From: Acidimicrobiales bacterium
GTDB taxonomy: Bacteria > Actinomycetota > Acidimicrobiia > Acidimicrobiales > Acidimicrobilacustridaceae
Direction: 5' to 3'
Assembly: GCA_025456085.1 (NCBI GenBank)
Contig: JALOLF010000024.1
Location: forward strand, 1 to 51,793
DNA: 51,793 nt
Below are positions 27,742-37,359 of the stretch, piece after piece (the stretch's first letter is position 1; every line of letters begins with the position of its first letter). The position numbers and the translations under genes are program-made. The notes below the pieces were generated by a model. That model did no database searches. It was not told the DNA's origin and saw nothing but the letters and a program-made list of their open reading frames with translations.

Positions 27742-29952
27742 TCAGCCGGGGACCACCCGTGCCGACTGGCTCGTGGTGGTGTGCACGCCGTCGCCGGTCA
27801 GCGTCACCGACAACTGGAGCACGTCGGTGTCGTGAGGCGTGGTGAACGCCGGCACGACGAACTGCAGGGTGCCGACCCGCACGACGGCGTCGGCAGGAAC
27901 CGATCCGGACCAGGTCCACGTGTCCCCGTCGGGCGGCAGGCCCCGACGCGCCGCGCCAGGTCCGCTGGCGAAGCGCAGCTCGGCCCGGGCGGTGAGACCC
28001 TCGACGGGCTCGCGGCGGTCGTTCACGACGTGGACGTCGAGCGCCAGTGCCTCGCCGGGACGCACCTCGGCGGGCGGCCGGTCCGTCGCCACGATGACCG
28101 CCGCGCACGCCGCCGCCAGCGCGGCGTAGCCGAGCTTGGGGGCCCGGGTGTGATCCAGCACCGACCAGCTCACCGCCGGCGCTGCGTCGGCCAGGCAGAA
28201 CAGGGCGAAGCCGCCGCACGGTCGGTACTTGAGCCGGCGCAGCGTCTCCACGTGGTGGCGGATCAGCGCTGCCTGGTAGCGCTGGGTGGCGTCGCGCCAG
28301 GCGTCGAAGGACGGGTGGGCATCCGGGGGGACGTGGTCGTCGAAGCCGCCCTTCCGCAGCGCGTGGTGGCGGGCGGCCCGGTCCCAGTCGAGGTCGGGCC
28401 AGCGCTGCGGCTCGAGGAACGTCGCCTCCCCGGGCACGGCCTGCGCGCCGAACTCGCCCACGAAGCGGGCCAGCCGCGGCCAACGGCGCAGCAGGGGCTC
28501 GAGGTCGCGCTCGGAGCCGTGGTGCCAGCCGAACCAGAGGTGGCTGTCGGTGCCGTCGAGCTGAGGCGGGTGCGGGAGCACCCCCGAGTGGGGCACCACC
28601 GGCCGGGACGGGTCGCTGCGCTCCAGGGCGCTGCTGATCGAGTGGTCGAGCACGCTGCGGTTCCACGAGGGCAGCGCCTGTGCTGCGGCCGCCCGTCGTC
28701 CCAGCCGGCGGCGTCGGGTGGGATCGGCCAGCGTGTCGGGCTGCACGTCGAGCGCCATCGGTTCGTTGTGCCCGCACCACAGGAACACCGACGGGTGGTG
28801 CCCGAGGAGGTCCACCAGCTCGCGGGCCTGGCGACGGGCCTGCGAGCGCACGCTGCGGTGGTAGCCCCACTGCAGGGGCATGTCCTGCCACAGCAGCAGT
28901 CCCGCCTCGTCGGCGGCGTCGTACAGCGCCGGCCGCGCGACGTGGGTGTGCACCCGCAGGAAGTCCAGACCGGCGTCGCGGGCGAGGCGCACGTCGCGGG
29001 CCACCTCGTCGTCGGTGGCCTCGGCCAACGCCTGCCGGGTGGGTCCGTGGCAGGCGCCCTTCAGGAAGAGCCGCTCGCCGTTGACCGACAGGATCCAGTT
29101 CCGCAGCTCCACCTGGCGCAGGCCGATGCGGCGGTGGCGACGGTCCGACACGACGCCGTCGCCGGTTCGGACCTCGACCGTGAGGTCGTGCAGCACGGGC
29201 TCGCCCAGCGCGTGCGGCCACCAACGCACCGGGTCCGGAACGGTGACGGTCCACTCCATGCGGTTCTCGCCGGCGGCCAGCGGCCGGGTCTCGACGTGCT
29301 CCACGCCGGCGACCCGGGTCACCAGCTCCACGCTCGTCGGTTCGACGGCGTCGAGCACGCAGCGCACGAACACCTCGGCCCGGGCTTCGGTGGCCCGCAG
29401 GCACAGCGCCCGGCTGTGACGGATCCGCACCGGGCCGCTGCGCTCGAGGCGCACCGGGCGCCAGATGCCCCCGGGGTTCCAGTCGGGGTCGATCAGCAGC
29501 CCGTGCTGGAACACGCCCGTGAGGTTGCGCTTGGCTCGCCGGTCGGTCTGCGGGGCACACGTCACCTCGAAGGCGAGCAGGTGGTCGGTCCGGGCGGCGA
29601 CGTGGTCGGTGATCTCGAAGGTGTGGGGGAAGAACCACCCCTCGGTGTCGCCCACGTAGGCGCCGTCGAGCCACACGTCGCTCGTGTAGAAGATGCCGTC
29701 GACCACGAGCCAGGTCCGCGAGCCGGGTGCGTCGGGCCCGTCCCGGGCGGTCGCGGTCTCGAAGCGGGTCCGATAGAGCAACGGACCGTCCTGGTCGGCG
29801 AAGGCGGGGTTCGAGCGCCAGTGGGAGGGGACCGCGACGTGCTCCCAGGGGGCGTCGTCGAAGTCCGGCTCCGCGTAGGTCCGCCGCAGCTCCTCGTCGG
29901 CGGGCGCGGCGCGCCACGTGCCGGAGAGGTCGATGCCCGCGTGCAGGTCCAC
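27742..29952 (-). CDS. Glycoside hydrolase family 2 protein
   Basis: This 736-residue enzyme has the GH2 order: sugar-binding domain from IDLSGTWRAAPADEELRR, Ig-like domain, then a TIM barrel beginning LRQVELRNWILSVNGERLFLKG. The acid/base Glu lies in CGHNEPMAL (about residue 397) and the nucleophile in FVGEFGAQAVPGE (about residue 500). Tryptophan-rich loops and the spacing fit beta-mannosidase or beta-galactosidase subgroups; substrate undecided. No signal peptide, so cytoplasmic. GTG at 29952 stands seven bases after a TAGCGT box with no ribosome binding site. Confidence 0.9.
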   Translation of the reverse strand: MDLHAGIDLSGTWRAAPADEELRRTYAEPDFDDAPWEHVAVPSHWRSNPAFADQDGPLLYRTRFETATARDGPDAPGSRTWLVVDGIFYTSDVWLDGAYVGDTEGWFFPHTFEITDHVAARTDHLLAFEVTCAPQTDRRAKRNLTGVFQHGLLIDPDWNPGGIWRPVRLERSGPVRIRHSRALCLRATEARAEVFVRCVLDAVEPTSVELVTRVAGVEHVETRPLAAGENRMEWTVTVPDPVRWWPHALGEPVLHDLTVEVRTGDGVVSDRRHRRIGLRQVELRNWILSVNGERLFLKGACHGPTRQALAEATDDEVARDVRLARDAGLDFLRVHTHVARPALYDAADEAGLLLWQDMPLQWGYHRSVRSQARRQARELVDLLGHHPSVFLWCGHNEPMALDVQPDTLADPTRRRRLGRRAAAAQALPSWNRSVLDHSISSALERSDPSRPVVPHSGVLPHPPQLDGTDSHLWFGWHHGSERDLEPLLRRWPRLARFVGEFGAQAVPGEATFLEPQRWPDLDWDRAARHHALRKGGFDDHVPPDAHPSFDAWRDATQRYQAALIRHHVETLRRLKYRPCGGFALFCLADAAPAVSWSVLDHTRAPKLGYAALAAACAAVIVATDRPPAEVRPGEALALDVHVVNDRREPVEGLTARAELRFASGPGAARRGLPPDGDTWTWSGSVPADAVVRVGTLQFVVPAFTTPHDTDVLQLSVTLTGDGVHTTTSQSARVVPG

Positions 29953-29959
29953 CGCGGGG

Positions 29960-29965
29960 ACGCTA
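29960..29965 (-). promoter_or_regulatory. -10 box TAGCGT, leaderless GH2 gene
   Basis: TAGCGT on the minus strand ends seven bases before the GTG start at 29952. Confidence 0.5.
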
Positions 29966-30014
29966 CCGGTTCGCCGCGACCCGGGGTCCCCCGAACTCCT
30001 TGTACCCGGAGCGA

Positions 30015-30020
30015 TACAGT
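30015..30020 (+). promoter_or_regulatory. -10 box TACAGT for the c-di-GMP operon
   Basis: TACAGT lies 43 bases before the GTG at 30064, with a GGGAGGG ribosome binding site in between. It is the only promoter candidate seen for the three overlapping genes. Confidence 0.45.
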
Positions 30021-30063
30021 GAGCATCCGGGCGCAGGCGGTCCCGACGTGGTGGGAGGGCGAG

Positions 30064-32727
30064 GTGACCGGAGTGTCGACCGATGACCACGAGCGGAGGG
30101 CCCAAGGACAGCCCGTGGCCCGCAGCGTGCGCCACACGCTCGACGCGCTGCGCCATCGCCTGGAGTTCGAGGATCTGCTGGCCAGGGTGGCGGCGTCGTT
30201 CATCAAGCGCCCCAACCGCGAGGTCGACCTGTGCATCGAGGAGACGCTGGCCGACATCGGCTCCTTCGTCGGGGTCGACCGGGCCTATCTGTACCAGTGC
30301 CGGCACCTGCGCGGCGCCCCGTCGATCGAGCTGACCCACGAGTGGCTGGCCCCCGACGTCCCCCGTCGCCACGACGGTCGTCCCCACGTCGCCCAGGACG
30401 AGCTGCCACGGTGGATGGAACGCCTCGACGGACAGGAGGTCGTCTACGTCCCGCGCGTGGCCGACGAGGACGAGGCGTGGCGGCTGGAGCTGCTGCTGCT
30501 GGAACCGGTGGACGCCCGCTCGGTGCTGGCCGTGCCGGTGCACGACGAGGCGCGGCTCATGGGCTTCGTGGGCTTCGACCTGGTCCGCGACGAGCGGATC
30601 TGGTCCGACGACCACCTGGCCGTGCTGTCGTCGGCGTCGGGCATCATCTCCCAGGCTCTGGCCCGCAGCGACGCCGAGCAGCGCTTCGAGCTGGCCTTCG
30701 ACCACGCCCCGCTGGGCATGGCGTTGCTGGGACCGAACGGCCTGCACGTGCAGGCCAACCGCACCTACGCCGAGCTCCTGGACCGCACTCCCGCCGAGCT
30801 GAGCGAGCTGCGTGACCTCGACCTCGTCCATCCCGACGACCGGCCGGCGCTGGCCGAGCTCCAACGTCGCCTCCACGACGGCGAGATGCCCGCGTACAGC
30901 ACCGAGGTGCGCATGCTGCGGCGCGACCTGGCCATCCTCTGGGTGCGGGTGCACAGCGCCGCGGTGCGCCATGCGGACGGCTCGCTGCGCTACACGGTGT
31001 GTCACATCGAGGACGTGTCGGAGCGCCACCGCCGCGAGCTGGAGCTGCGGGCCAGCGAGGAGCGCTACCGCACGCTGGTCGAGAACTCGCCGGCCATCGT
31101 GGTTCGCTTCGACCGGGACTTCGTGCCCGTCTACGTGAGCCCGGCCGCGGACCAGCTCCCCGGCCTCGACATCGCCCGTCTGCTCCACGGCGACGGGCTC
31201 GACGAGCTCGGCGCCATCGGGGCCCGCTGGCGCCGGGTGCTGGAGGTCGTGCTCGAGACCGGCCGGACCGACGAGCGGGAGTGGAAGGTGAACCTCGGCG
31301 GGGAGACCTTCTGGTTCCAGTCCCGCGCCGTGCCCGAGCTCGACGAGGACGGCGACGTGGCCCACGTGCTGGTGCTGAACACCGACATCACGGCCCTGAA
31401 GCGCAGCGAGGCGGAGCTGGCCCACCAGGCGTTGCACGATCCGCTCACCGGGCTGGCCAACCGGCCGCTGCTGCTCGACCACCTCGACCGGGCGCTGGCT
31501 CGCCGGCCCCGGGAGCAGCGCACCCTGGCGGTGTTGTTCCTCGACCTCGACCGCTTCAAGCTCATCAACGACTCCCTGGGCCACGGTGCCGGCGACGCCC
31601 TGCTGGTCGAGGTGGCGGAGCGCCTGCGGGGCATCGTGCGACCCGGTGACACCGTGGCCCGCCTCGGCGGCGACGAGTTCGTGGTGCTCATCGAGAGCAT
31701 CGAGGAACCCCGCGACGCCGTGCGCATGGCCGAGCGGGTGCGCCGCTACCTGGCGCGGCCCGTCGACGTGCTGGGCAACGAGGTGCTGGCCACCGCCAGC
31801 ATCGGCATCGCCATCGCCGGCGCCGAGCACTCGGACCCGGAGGGTCTGCTGCGCGACGCGGACGCGGCGATGTACCTGGCCAAGGCGCGGGGACGCAACC
31901 GCTCGGAGCTGTTCGACGAGGCCCTGCGCACCGAGGCCACCGAGCGCCTCCAGATGGAGAACGCGCTGCGTCGGGCCATCGACAACGGGGCCCTCGAGGT
32001 GCACTACCAGCCCGAGGTGGACCTCGCCTCCGGCGAGCTGGTCGGCGTCGAGGCCCTCGCCCGCTGGAACCGCGGCGAGCACGGGGTGACCGCAGCCTCG
32101 GCGTTCATCGAGCTGGCGGAGGAGACCGGCCTCATCCTGGAGATCGGTGCGCGGGTGCTGGCCGAGGCCTGCCGGCAGCTCGGCGAGTGGCGCCGCAGCG
32201 GCCAGGCGGATCGCTTCACGCTGCGGGTGAACCTCTCGCGTCGTCAGCTCACCCAGCCCGACCTGGTCGACCAGGTGGTGCGGGCCATGGACGACGCCGG
32301 CATCGAGCCCACCAACCTGTGCCTGGAGATCACCGAGACGGCCCTCATGGCCGACCCCGTCGTCGGGCTCAGGGTGCTGAGCGAGCTGCGCGCCCTGGGT
32401 GTGGAGCTGGCCATCGACGACTTCGGCACCGGGTACTCGTCGTTGTCCTACCTGAAGCGGTTCCCGGTCCACGTGCTGAAGATCGACCGCTCCTTCGTCG
32501 ACGGCCTCGGCGACGACCCGGACGACACGGCCATCGTGACCGCGGTGGTCAGCCTCGCCCGAGCCCTGGGGCTGCGGGTCGTGGCCGAGGGCGTCGAGAC
32601 GCGCCAGCAGCTCGCCGAGCTGCAGCGACTGGGCTGCGACAGCGCCCAGGGCTATCTGTTCGCCCGACCGGTCCCCCCCCACGCGGTGTGGGACCGGCAG
32701 CTCCCGTTCCCGGTCGGCGTGGGGTGA
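30064..32727 (+). CDS. GAF-PAS-PAS-GGDEF-EAL c-di-GMP enzyme
   Basis: This 887-residue soluble protein reads GAF (about 20-185), PAS (205-325), PAS (335-450), GGDEF (455-620) and EAL (630-880). The cyclase site is intact (RLGGDEFVVL, GGDEF at 535-539), with a product-inhibition RxxD site RPGD at 526-529. The EAL site is also intact: VEALARWN (Glu663), RVNLSRRQ, EITETALMAD, DDFGTGYSSL, KIDRSFV and AEGVET. It can in principle make and break c-di-GMP under control of its sensor domains. GTG at 30064 follows GGGAGGG; GTG at 30073 is an alternative. The stop overlaps the next gene as GTGA. Confidence 0.93.
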   Translation: MTGVSTDDHERRAQGQPVARSVRHTLDALRHRLEFEDLLARVAASFIKRPNREVDLCIEETLADIGSFVGVDRAYLYQCRHLRGAPSIELTHEWLAPDVPRRHDGRPHVAQDELPRWMERLDGQEVVYVPRVADEDEAWRLELLLLEPVDARSVLAVPVHDEARLMGFVGFDLVRDERIWSDDHLAVLSSASGIISQALARSDAEQRFELAFDHAPLGMALLGPNGLHVQANRTYAELLDRTPAELSELRDLDLVHPDDRPALAELQRRLHDGEMPAYSTEVRMLRRDLAILWVRVHSAAVRHADGSLRYTVCHIEDVSERHRRELELRASEERYRTLVENSPAIVVRFDRDFVPVYVSPAADQLPGLDIARLLHGDGLDELGAIGARWRRVLEVVLETGRTDEREWKVNLGGETFWFQSRAVPELDEDGDVAHVLVLNTDITALKRSEAELAHQALHDPLTGLANRPLLLDHLDRALARRPREQRTLAVLFLDLDRFKLINDSLGHGAGDALLVEVAERLRGIVRPGDTVARLGGDEFVVLIESIEEPRDAVRMAERVRRYLARPVDVLGNEVLATASIGIAIAGAEHSDPEGLLRDADAAMYLAKARGRNRSELFDEALRTEATERLQMENALRRAIDNGALEVHYQPEVDLASGELVGVEALARWNRGEHGVTAASAFIELAEETGLILEIGARVLAEACRQLGEWRRSGQADRFTLRVNLSRRQLTQPDLVDQVVRAMDDAGIEPTNLCLEITETALMADPVVGLRVLSELRALGVELAIDDFGTGYSSLSYLKRFPVHVLKIDRSFVDGLGDDPDDTAIVTAVVSLARALGLRVVAEGVETRQQLAELQRLGCDSAQGYLFARPVPPHAVWDRQLPFPVGVG

Positions 32728-34994
32728 GCGACCAGCGCACCGGGCCCGTGGGGGGGATCGCCGTGCAGGCCCCGGGGGAGGCCTCGCCTCGGCGGGGCGT
32801 CCCGTGGTCGTCGCTCGGCTTCCTCCTCACGCACGTCTCGGCCGGGGTGGTCGCCATCGACGACCTCGGCGACGTCACGTTCGCCAGCGCCGGGCTCCGC
32901 TCCCTGCTGGGCTACGACCCGGCCTCGCTCGTCGGACGCAACGGCTTCGCCCTGCTGCATCCCGACGACCTCGACTACGCCGTCGCGGCGCTCTCGCGCT
33001 GGTCGGACCGGGCCGGTGTGAACCCGGGCCCGGAGCTGCGCATCCGCCACGCCGACGGCACCTGGATCCCCGTGCTCGTGGACGCCGTGACCGGCCCGGC
33101 CGTGGCGACCTTCGGCGCCGTGGTGCTCACCGTGCGGCGCCGTTCGACCCACGGTGGGGCGGAGCAGGAGCTGCGGGTCCGGTTGGCGAACGAGGACCGG
33201 CTCACCCGGATCGCCACCAGCTTCGTGTCCGTGCCCTGGGACCGCTTCGACGAGGGGGTGGATGCCGCCCTCGTGGAGCTCGGTTCCCAGCAGTACGCCG
33301 GTCGGGTGTCGGTGTGGCGGGTGGACGGACCGGTCCTGCGGCGCACGCACACCTGGGTGGCACCCGCCGGAGGCCCCGTCGGCGCCCTGCCCGAGGAGCT
33401 GCCCCGGGGAGCCTGGGAGGTCCTCGCCCGGTTGGAGGCGCTCGAGGAGATCGACGTGAGCAGTGTGCGGGCGCTGGCAGCGTCCGGTGAAGCGGGCTGG
33501 GTGGCGCTGCACCGGGGCGGGGTTCGTTCCCTGCTGGCCGCCCCGCTCGTCGGCCCCGCGGGCTTCGCCGGCCTGTTGGCCTTCGAGGTCGGGTTGGAGG
33601 AGATCACCTTCGACGCCGGCCACCTGACCACCCTGCGCGTCGCCGCGGGCATCATCGCCGAGGCCTTCACCCGGCACGACGCGGAGCGCGAGCTGGCCTT
33701 CGAGGCCCAGCACGACCCGCTCACCGGGCTGGACAACCGGTGGCGGTTCCTCGACGAGCTGAGCCGGGCGGTGGCTGCGCTGCCCGCCGACGGCAGTGGC
33801 GGCGTCGCGGTGCTGGAGATCGACCTGGATCGCTTCAAATCGGTCAACGACACCTTCGGACACGGCCTCGGGGACCGGCTCCTGCAGCAGGTGGCGAGCC
33901 GCTGCCTGGCACAGCGCGCCGCCGGTGAGCGCATGGCCCGGTTCGGCGGCGACGAGATCCTGGTCCTGGTCCCCGACTGCGCCACGGTCGACGCCGCCGT
34001 CGGCCGGGCCCGGGCGCTCTCGTACTGCTTCGACGAGCCGTGGCAGGTCGCCGGTCAGCGGTTGACGGTTCGGGCCAGCATCGGGTTGGGGCACACCACC
34101 GACCCCTCCACGCCACCGGCCCGCCTCCTGCAGGAGGCCGACGCCGCCATGTACCGGGCCAAGGACCGCGGGCGGAACCGCATCGAGCCCTACGACGACG
34201 AGCTCCGGCGGGCCGCGGCCCGCCGGCTGCACCGCTCGCAGGTCCTGCGGGGGGCCCGGCGCGCCGACGCGCTGCGACTCGTGTACCGGCCCGAGGTGGA
34301 CCTGCGCACCGGTGCCGTGCGGGCGGTGGAGGCGCTGCTGTCGTGGCCCGAGGTGGGCGACGAGCCGCCGCCGGCCGACGAGATCGAGGACGCCGCCCGC
34401 GACGCCGGCATCGTCCAGGAGCTCGATCGCTGGGTGCTGCGCGCCGCGGTCGGCCAGCTCGCCGAGTGGCACCGGGCCTCGGCGGTGCCGGAGGTGGTGC
34501 GCGTCCGCCTCAGCGACGCCGCGGCGACCGGCACGTGGCTGCTCGACGAGCTCCGCCTGCTCCTGGCCCGCCACGCCGTGGACGCCCGCCACCTGGCGGT
34601 GACCTTCTCGGAGTCGGCGCTCATGGCCGACGTGTCCGCCGCCCGGGTCGTCCTCGACGGGCTGCGCGAGCTGGGCCTCGGGGTCGTCGTCGGCTCGTTC
34701 GGGACCGGCGCCTCGAGCCTGTCGGCGCTGAAGCGCCTGCGACTCGACGCGGTGGTCGTCGACCGGAGCTTCGTGGCCGGTCTGGCCGCGGATCGGGGCG
34801 ACCGGGCCGTGGTCGACGCCGTGGTCCAGATCGGCCGGGTGCTGAACGTGCGGGTCGTGGCCGAGGGGGTGGACACGCCCGAGCAGCTCGCCGAGGTCGT
34901 GGCGCTGGGGTGCGGTGGGGCCATGGGCCCGGCGCTGGTGGCGGTGGCGCCCGCGGCGAGCGCCGTCCTCGACGGGACGGTGGCGCTGCGATGA
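32724..34994 (+). CDS. PAS-GAF-GGDEF-EAL protein with inactive EAL domain
   Basis: This 756-residue protein has a PAS domain (about 30-145), GAF domain (about 160-315), GGDEF (about 330-490; motif RFGGDEILVL, GGDEI at 408-412) and an EAL domain (about 500-750). The cyclase core DLDRFKSVNDTFGHGLGD is kept, but the RxxD inhibition site is lost. In the EAL domain, EAL itself survives (536-538). The other metal sites are gone: NLS has become RLS, EITE has become FSES, DDFGTG is GSFGTG (657-662), and KIDR is VVDR. It is probably a non-hydrolytic c-di-GMP binding or regulatory domain. Overlaps both neighbours. Confidence 0.9.
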   Translation: MSDQRTGPVGGIAVQAPGEASPRRGVPWSSLGFLLTHVSAGVVAIDDLGDVTFASAGLRSLLGYDPASLVGRNGFALLHPDDLDYAVAALSRWSDRAGVNPGPELRIRHADGTWIPVLVDAVTGPAVATFGAVVLTVRRRSTHGGAEQELRVRLANEDRLTRIATSFVSVPWDRFDEGVDAALVELGSQQYAGRVSVWRVDGPVLRRTHTWVAPAGGPVGALPEELPRGAWEVLARLEALEEIDVSSVRALAASGEAGWVALHRGGVRSLLAAPLVGPAGFAGLLAFEVGLEEITFDAGHLTTLRVAAGIIAEAFTRHDAERELAFEAQHDPLTGLDNRWRFLDELSRAVAALPADGSGGVAVLEIDLDRFKSVNDTFGHGLGDRLLQQVASRCLAQRAAGERMARFGGDEILVLVPDCATVDAAVGRARALSYCFDEPWQVAGQRLTVRASIGLGHTTDPSTPPARLLQEADAAMYRAKDRGRNRIEPYDDELRRAAARRLHRSQVLRGARRADALRLVYRPEVDLRTGAVRAVEALLSWPEVGDEPPPADEIEDAARDAGIVQELDRWVLRAAVGQLAEWHRASAVPEVVRVRLSDAAATGTWLLDELRLLLARHAVDARHLAVTFSESALMADVSAARVVLDGLRELGLGVVVGSFGTGASSLSALKRLRLDAVVVDRSFVAGLAADRGDRAVVDAVVQIGRVLNVRVVAEGVDTPEQLAEVVALGCGGAMGPALVAVAPAASAVLDGTVALR

Positions 34995-37231
34995 GCCCGG
35001 GGCCCGTCGGTGCGCACGACGTCGCCGGCCGCGGCTTCGTGAGCGACCAGGACCTGTCGGCCCTGCTGGCCCACGTGAGCGAGGTGCTCCTCGCCTGTGA
35101 CGACGCCGGGGTGGTCACCTTCGTCAGTCCCGCCGTGCGTGAGCTCGCCGGCTACGAACCCGACTGGTTGGTGGGTCGCTCCGTGCTGGAGTTCCTCCAC
35201 CCCGACGATGCGGTCGACGCCCTCGACCGCATCGCCCGGTGGCACGGTCGCCGCGGGGCCACCGTGGGTCCGGTCATGCGGGTGCGGCGTGTCGACCGGA
35301 CCTGGGTGGACGTCGCGGTCGAGGCGGTGACCGGGCCGGAGGTGGCGACGCTGGGGACGGTGGTGGTGACCCTGCGCGGCGTCGGTCCCCGCACCGACGT
35401 GGAGCGCCAGCTCCGCCGCAGGCTGGTCTCCGAAGACCGGCTGACCCGCCTCGCCACCGCCTTCGTGCACCTCGCACCCGAGGACTTCGAACGGGGACTG
35501 CAGGCCGCGCTGGCCGAGATGGGCTCGCTGGAGGGCGTGGACCGGGTGTCGGTCTGGCGGCTCCTGGACGACGGCGCCACCGCGCGCCGCACCCACGTCT
35601 GGGTGGCGCCCGATCTCGCGATCGAGCTGGGCTCCACCGAGCTGGTGCTCGCCGGGACGGACCCGGGCGAGCAGTTGCTGGGACTCGCGGAGATCCACAT
35701 CGACGATGTCGCCGCGCTGGCCGGTGGCCCGCAGGCCGAGCTGCACGACGTGCTCAGCTCCCGGGGCGTGCGGTCGCTGTTCGCCGTGCCCATGGTGGAG
35801 CGGGGTCGCTGCGCGGGGTTCGTGGCCTTCGACGCCATCCGGGCGCCGCAGGTCTTCGAATCCGTGCACGTCAGCGCGCTGCGTACGGCGGCGGGGATCC
35901 TGGCGCAGGCCTTCGCCCGCCACGAGGCGCAGCGGGAGCTCGCGTTCCGCGCCCGCCACGACGCCCTCACCGGGGTGGGCAGCCGCTGGCTGTTCCGCGA
36001 GGAGCTCGGCGGTGTGCTCGACGACCACCGACGCCGCGGAGCGGGCCTGGCCGTGCTGCTCGTCGACCTCGACCGGCTGAAGATGGTGAACGACTCGCTG
36101 GGGCACGGCGCCGGGGACGACCTGTTGGTCTCGGTGGCGTCGCGGGTGTCGACCGCCGCGCTGCCCGGCGAGCTGGTGGCCCGGCTGGGCGGTGACGAGC
36201 TCGCCGTGCTGTGCCCCGACCTCGCCTCCGCCGAGGAGGCGCTGCGCCGGGCCGCCGAGCTGCAGGAGCTGCTCGAGACCCCGGTCGTGGTGGCGGGCCA
36301 CGACGTCGTCATGACCGCCAGCGTCGGGGTCGTCTTCGTGGCCGGCGACCACGACGCGGTCGGAGCGGACGAGGTCCTGCACCGCGCCGACGTCGCCATG
36401 TACGCCGCCAAGGAGCGCGGGCGCAACCGGGTCGAGCTGTTCGACACGCCGTTGCGGGAGCGGGCGGCCTCCCGTCTCCGTCAGGAGCGCGAGCTGCGCC
36501 AGGCCGTGGACGAGGGCCGGTTCGTCGTGCACTACCAGGCCGAGTTCGACCTGGCCACCGGCGCGGTGGTGGGTGCCGAGGCCCTGGTGCGGTGGAACCA
36601 CCCCGAGCGGGGCCTCGTCGTCGCCGGCGAGTTCGTGCCCCTGGCCGAGGAGACGGGCGTCATCTTGGACCTCGGCCTCTTCGTGCTCGCCGAGGCCTGT
36701 CGCCAGCTCGGCGCCTGGCAGCGCAGCAGACCCGATCGGGAGATGGTCGTGCGGGTCAACCTCTCGGCGCGCCAGGTGGCCCAACCGGACCTGGTGGACC
36801 AGGTCGTCGCGGTGCTGGCCGAGACGGGTGTCGAACCGGCGGCGCTGTGCCTCGAGATCACCGAGACCACGCTCATGGCCGACGCCGACCTGTCGCTCGA
36901 GGTGCTGGCCCGACTGAAGCACCTCGGGATCCGGCTGGCGGTGGACGACTTCGGCACCGGGTACTCCTCGCTCGCCTACCTGCGGCGGTTCCCCGTGGAC
37001 GTGGTGAAGATCGACCGCTCGTTCGTGGCGGGTCTGGGCGGCGATCCCGACGACACGGCCATCGTCTCGGCCATCCTGCACCTGGCCGAGGCCCTGGGGC
37101 TGGGAACCACCGCCGAGGGGGTGGAGACGCCCGGCCAGCTGGCGGAGCTGCGGCGACTGGGTTGCCGACGGGCCCAGGGCTTCCTGCTGGCCCGTCCCGA
37201 GGCGCCGGCCGCCCTGGCCCAGCGCTGGTGA
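34991..37231 (+). CDS. PAS-GAF-GGDEF-EAL protein, active-looking phosphodiesterase
   Basis: This 746-residue protein has the same layout as the preceding one: PAS (about 20-140), GAF (155-310), GGDEF (325-480) and EAL (490-740). The cyclase motif is RLGGDELAVL (GGDEL at 400-404), with a Leu in place of Phe and no RxxD inhibition site. The EAL site is complete: AEALVRWN (Glu530), VNLSARQ, EITETTLMAD, DDFGTGYSSL, KIDRSFV and AEGVET. Its balance may therefore lean towards hydrolysis. ATG overlaps the previous stop (ATGA). The similarity in layout suggests duplication of an ancestral gene. Confidence 0.92.
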   Translation: MSPGPVGAHDVAGRGFVSDQDLSALLAHVSEVLLACDDAGVVTFVSPAVRELAGYEPDWLVGRSVLEFLHPDDAVDALDRIARWHGRRGATVGPVMRVRRVDRTWVDVAVEAVTGPEVATLGTVVVTLRGVGPRTDVERQLRRRLVSEDRLTRLATAFVHLAPEDFERGLQAALAEMGSLEGVDRVSVWRLLDDGATARRTHVWVAPDLAIELGSTELVLAGTDPGEQLLGLAEIHIDDVAALAGGPQAELHDVLSSRGVRSLFAVPMVERGRCAGFVAFDAIRAPQVFESVHVSALRTAAGILAQAFARHEAQRELAFRARHDALTGVGSRWLFREELGGVLDDHRRRGAGLAVLLVDLDRLKMVNDSLGHGAGDDLLVSVASRVSTAALPGELVARLGGDELAVLCPDLASAEEALRRAAELQELLETPVVVAGHDVVMTASVGVVFVAGDHDAVGADEVLHRADVAMYAAKERGRNRVELFDTPLRERAASRLRQERELRQAVDEGRFVVHYQAEFDLATGAVVGAEALVRWNHPERGLVVAGEFVPLAEETGVILDLGLFVLAEACRQLGAWQRSRPDREMVVRVNLSARQVAQPDLVDQVVAVLAETGVEPAALCLEITETTLMADADLSLEVLARLKHLGIRLAVDDFGTGYSSLAYLRRFPVDVVKIDRSFVAGLGGDPDDTAIVSAILHLAEALGLGTTAEGVETPGQLAELRRLGCRRAQGFLLARPEAPAALAQRW

Positions 37232-37287
37232 CGGGCGCCCCGCACCGGGACCTGTCACCCGACGGCGCACCTCGTGCGACGCGACGG

Positions 37288-37293
37288 TAGGTT
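37288..37293 (+). promoter_or_regulatory. -10 box TAGGTT for moxR
   Basis: TAGGTT lies 66 bases before the ATG at 37360, with a GGGGGA ribosome binding site in the leader. It separates moxR from the c-di-GMP operon. Confidence 0.4.
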
Positions 37294-37359
37294 GACCGGA
37301 CCACGAGGTGGGCGGCACCGCCGCCGAGCCGTCGACCGTGCCCCCGGGGGAACCACGCC

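Noticed and set aside
27742..32682. A 1646-residue minus-strand open frame spanning GH2 and the GGDEF gene
   Set aside because: Only the GH2 part (to 29952) has protein-like content; the rest is the antisense shadow of the c-di-GMP gene on the plus strand.
34190..37318. Long minus-strand open frame opposite the third c-di-GMP gene
   Set aside because: Composition is His/Gly/Arg-rich without motifs; the plus strand carries clear PAS, GAF, GGDEF and EAL motifs.
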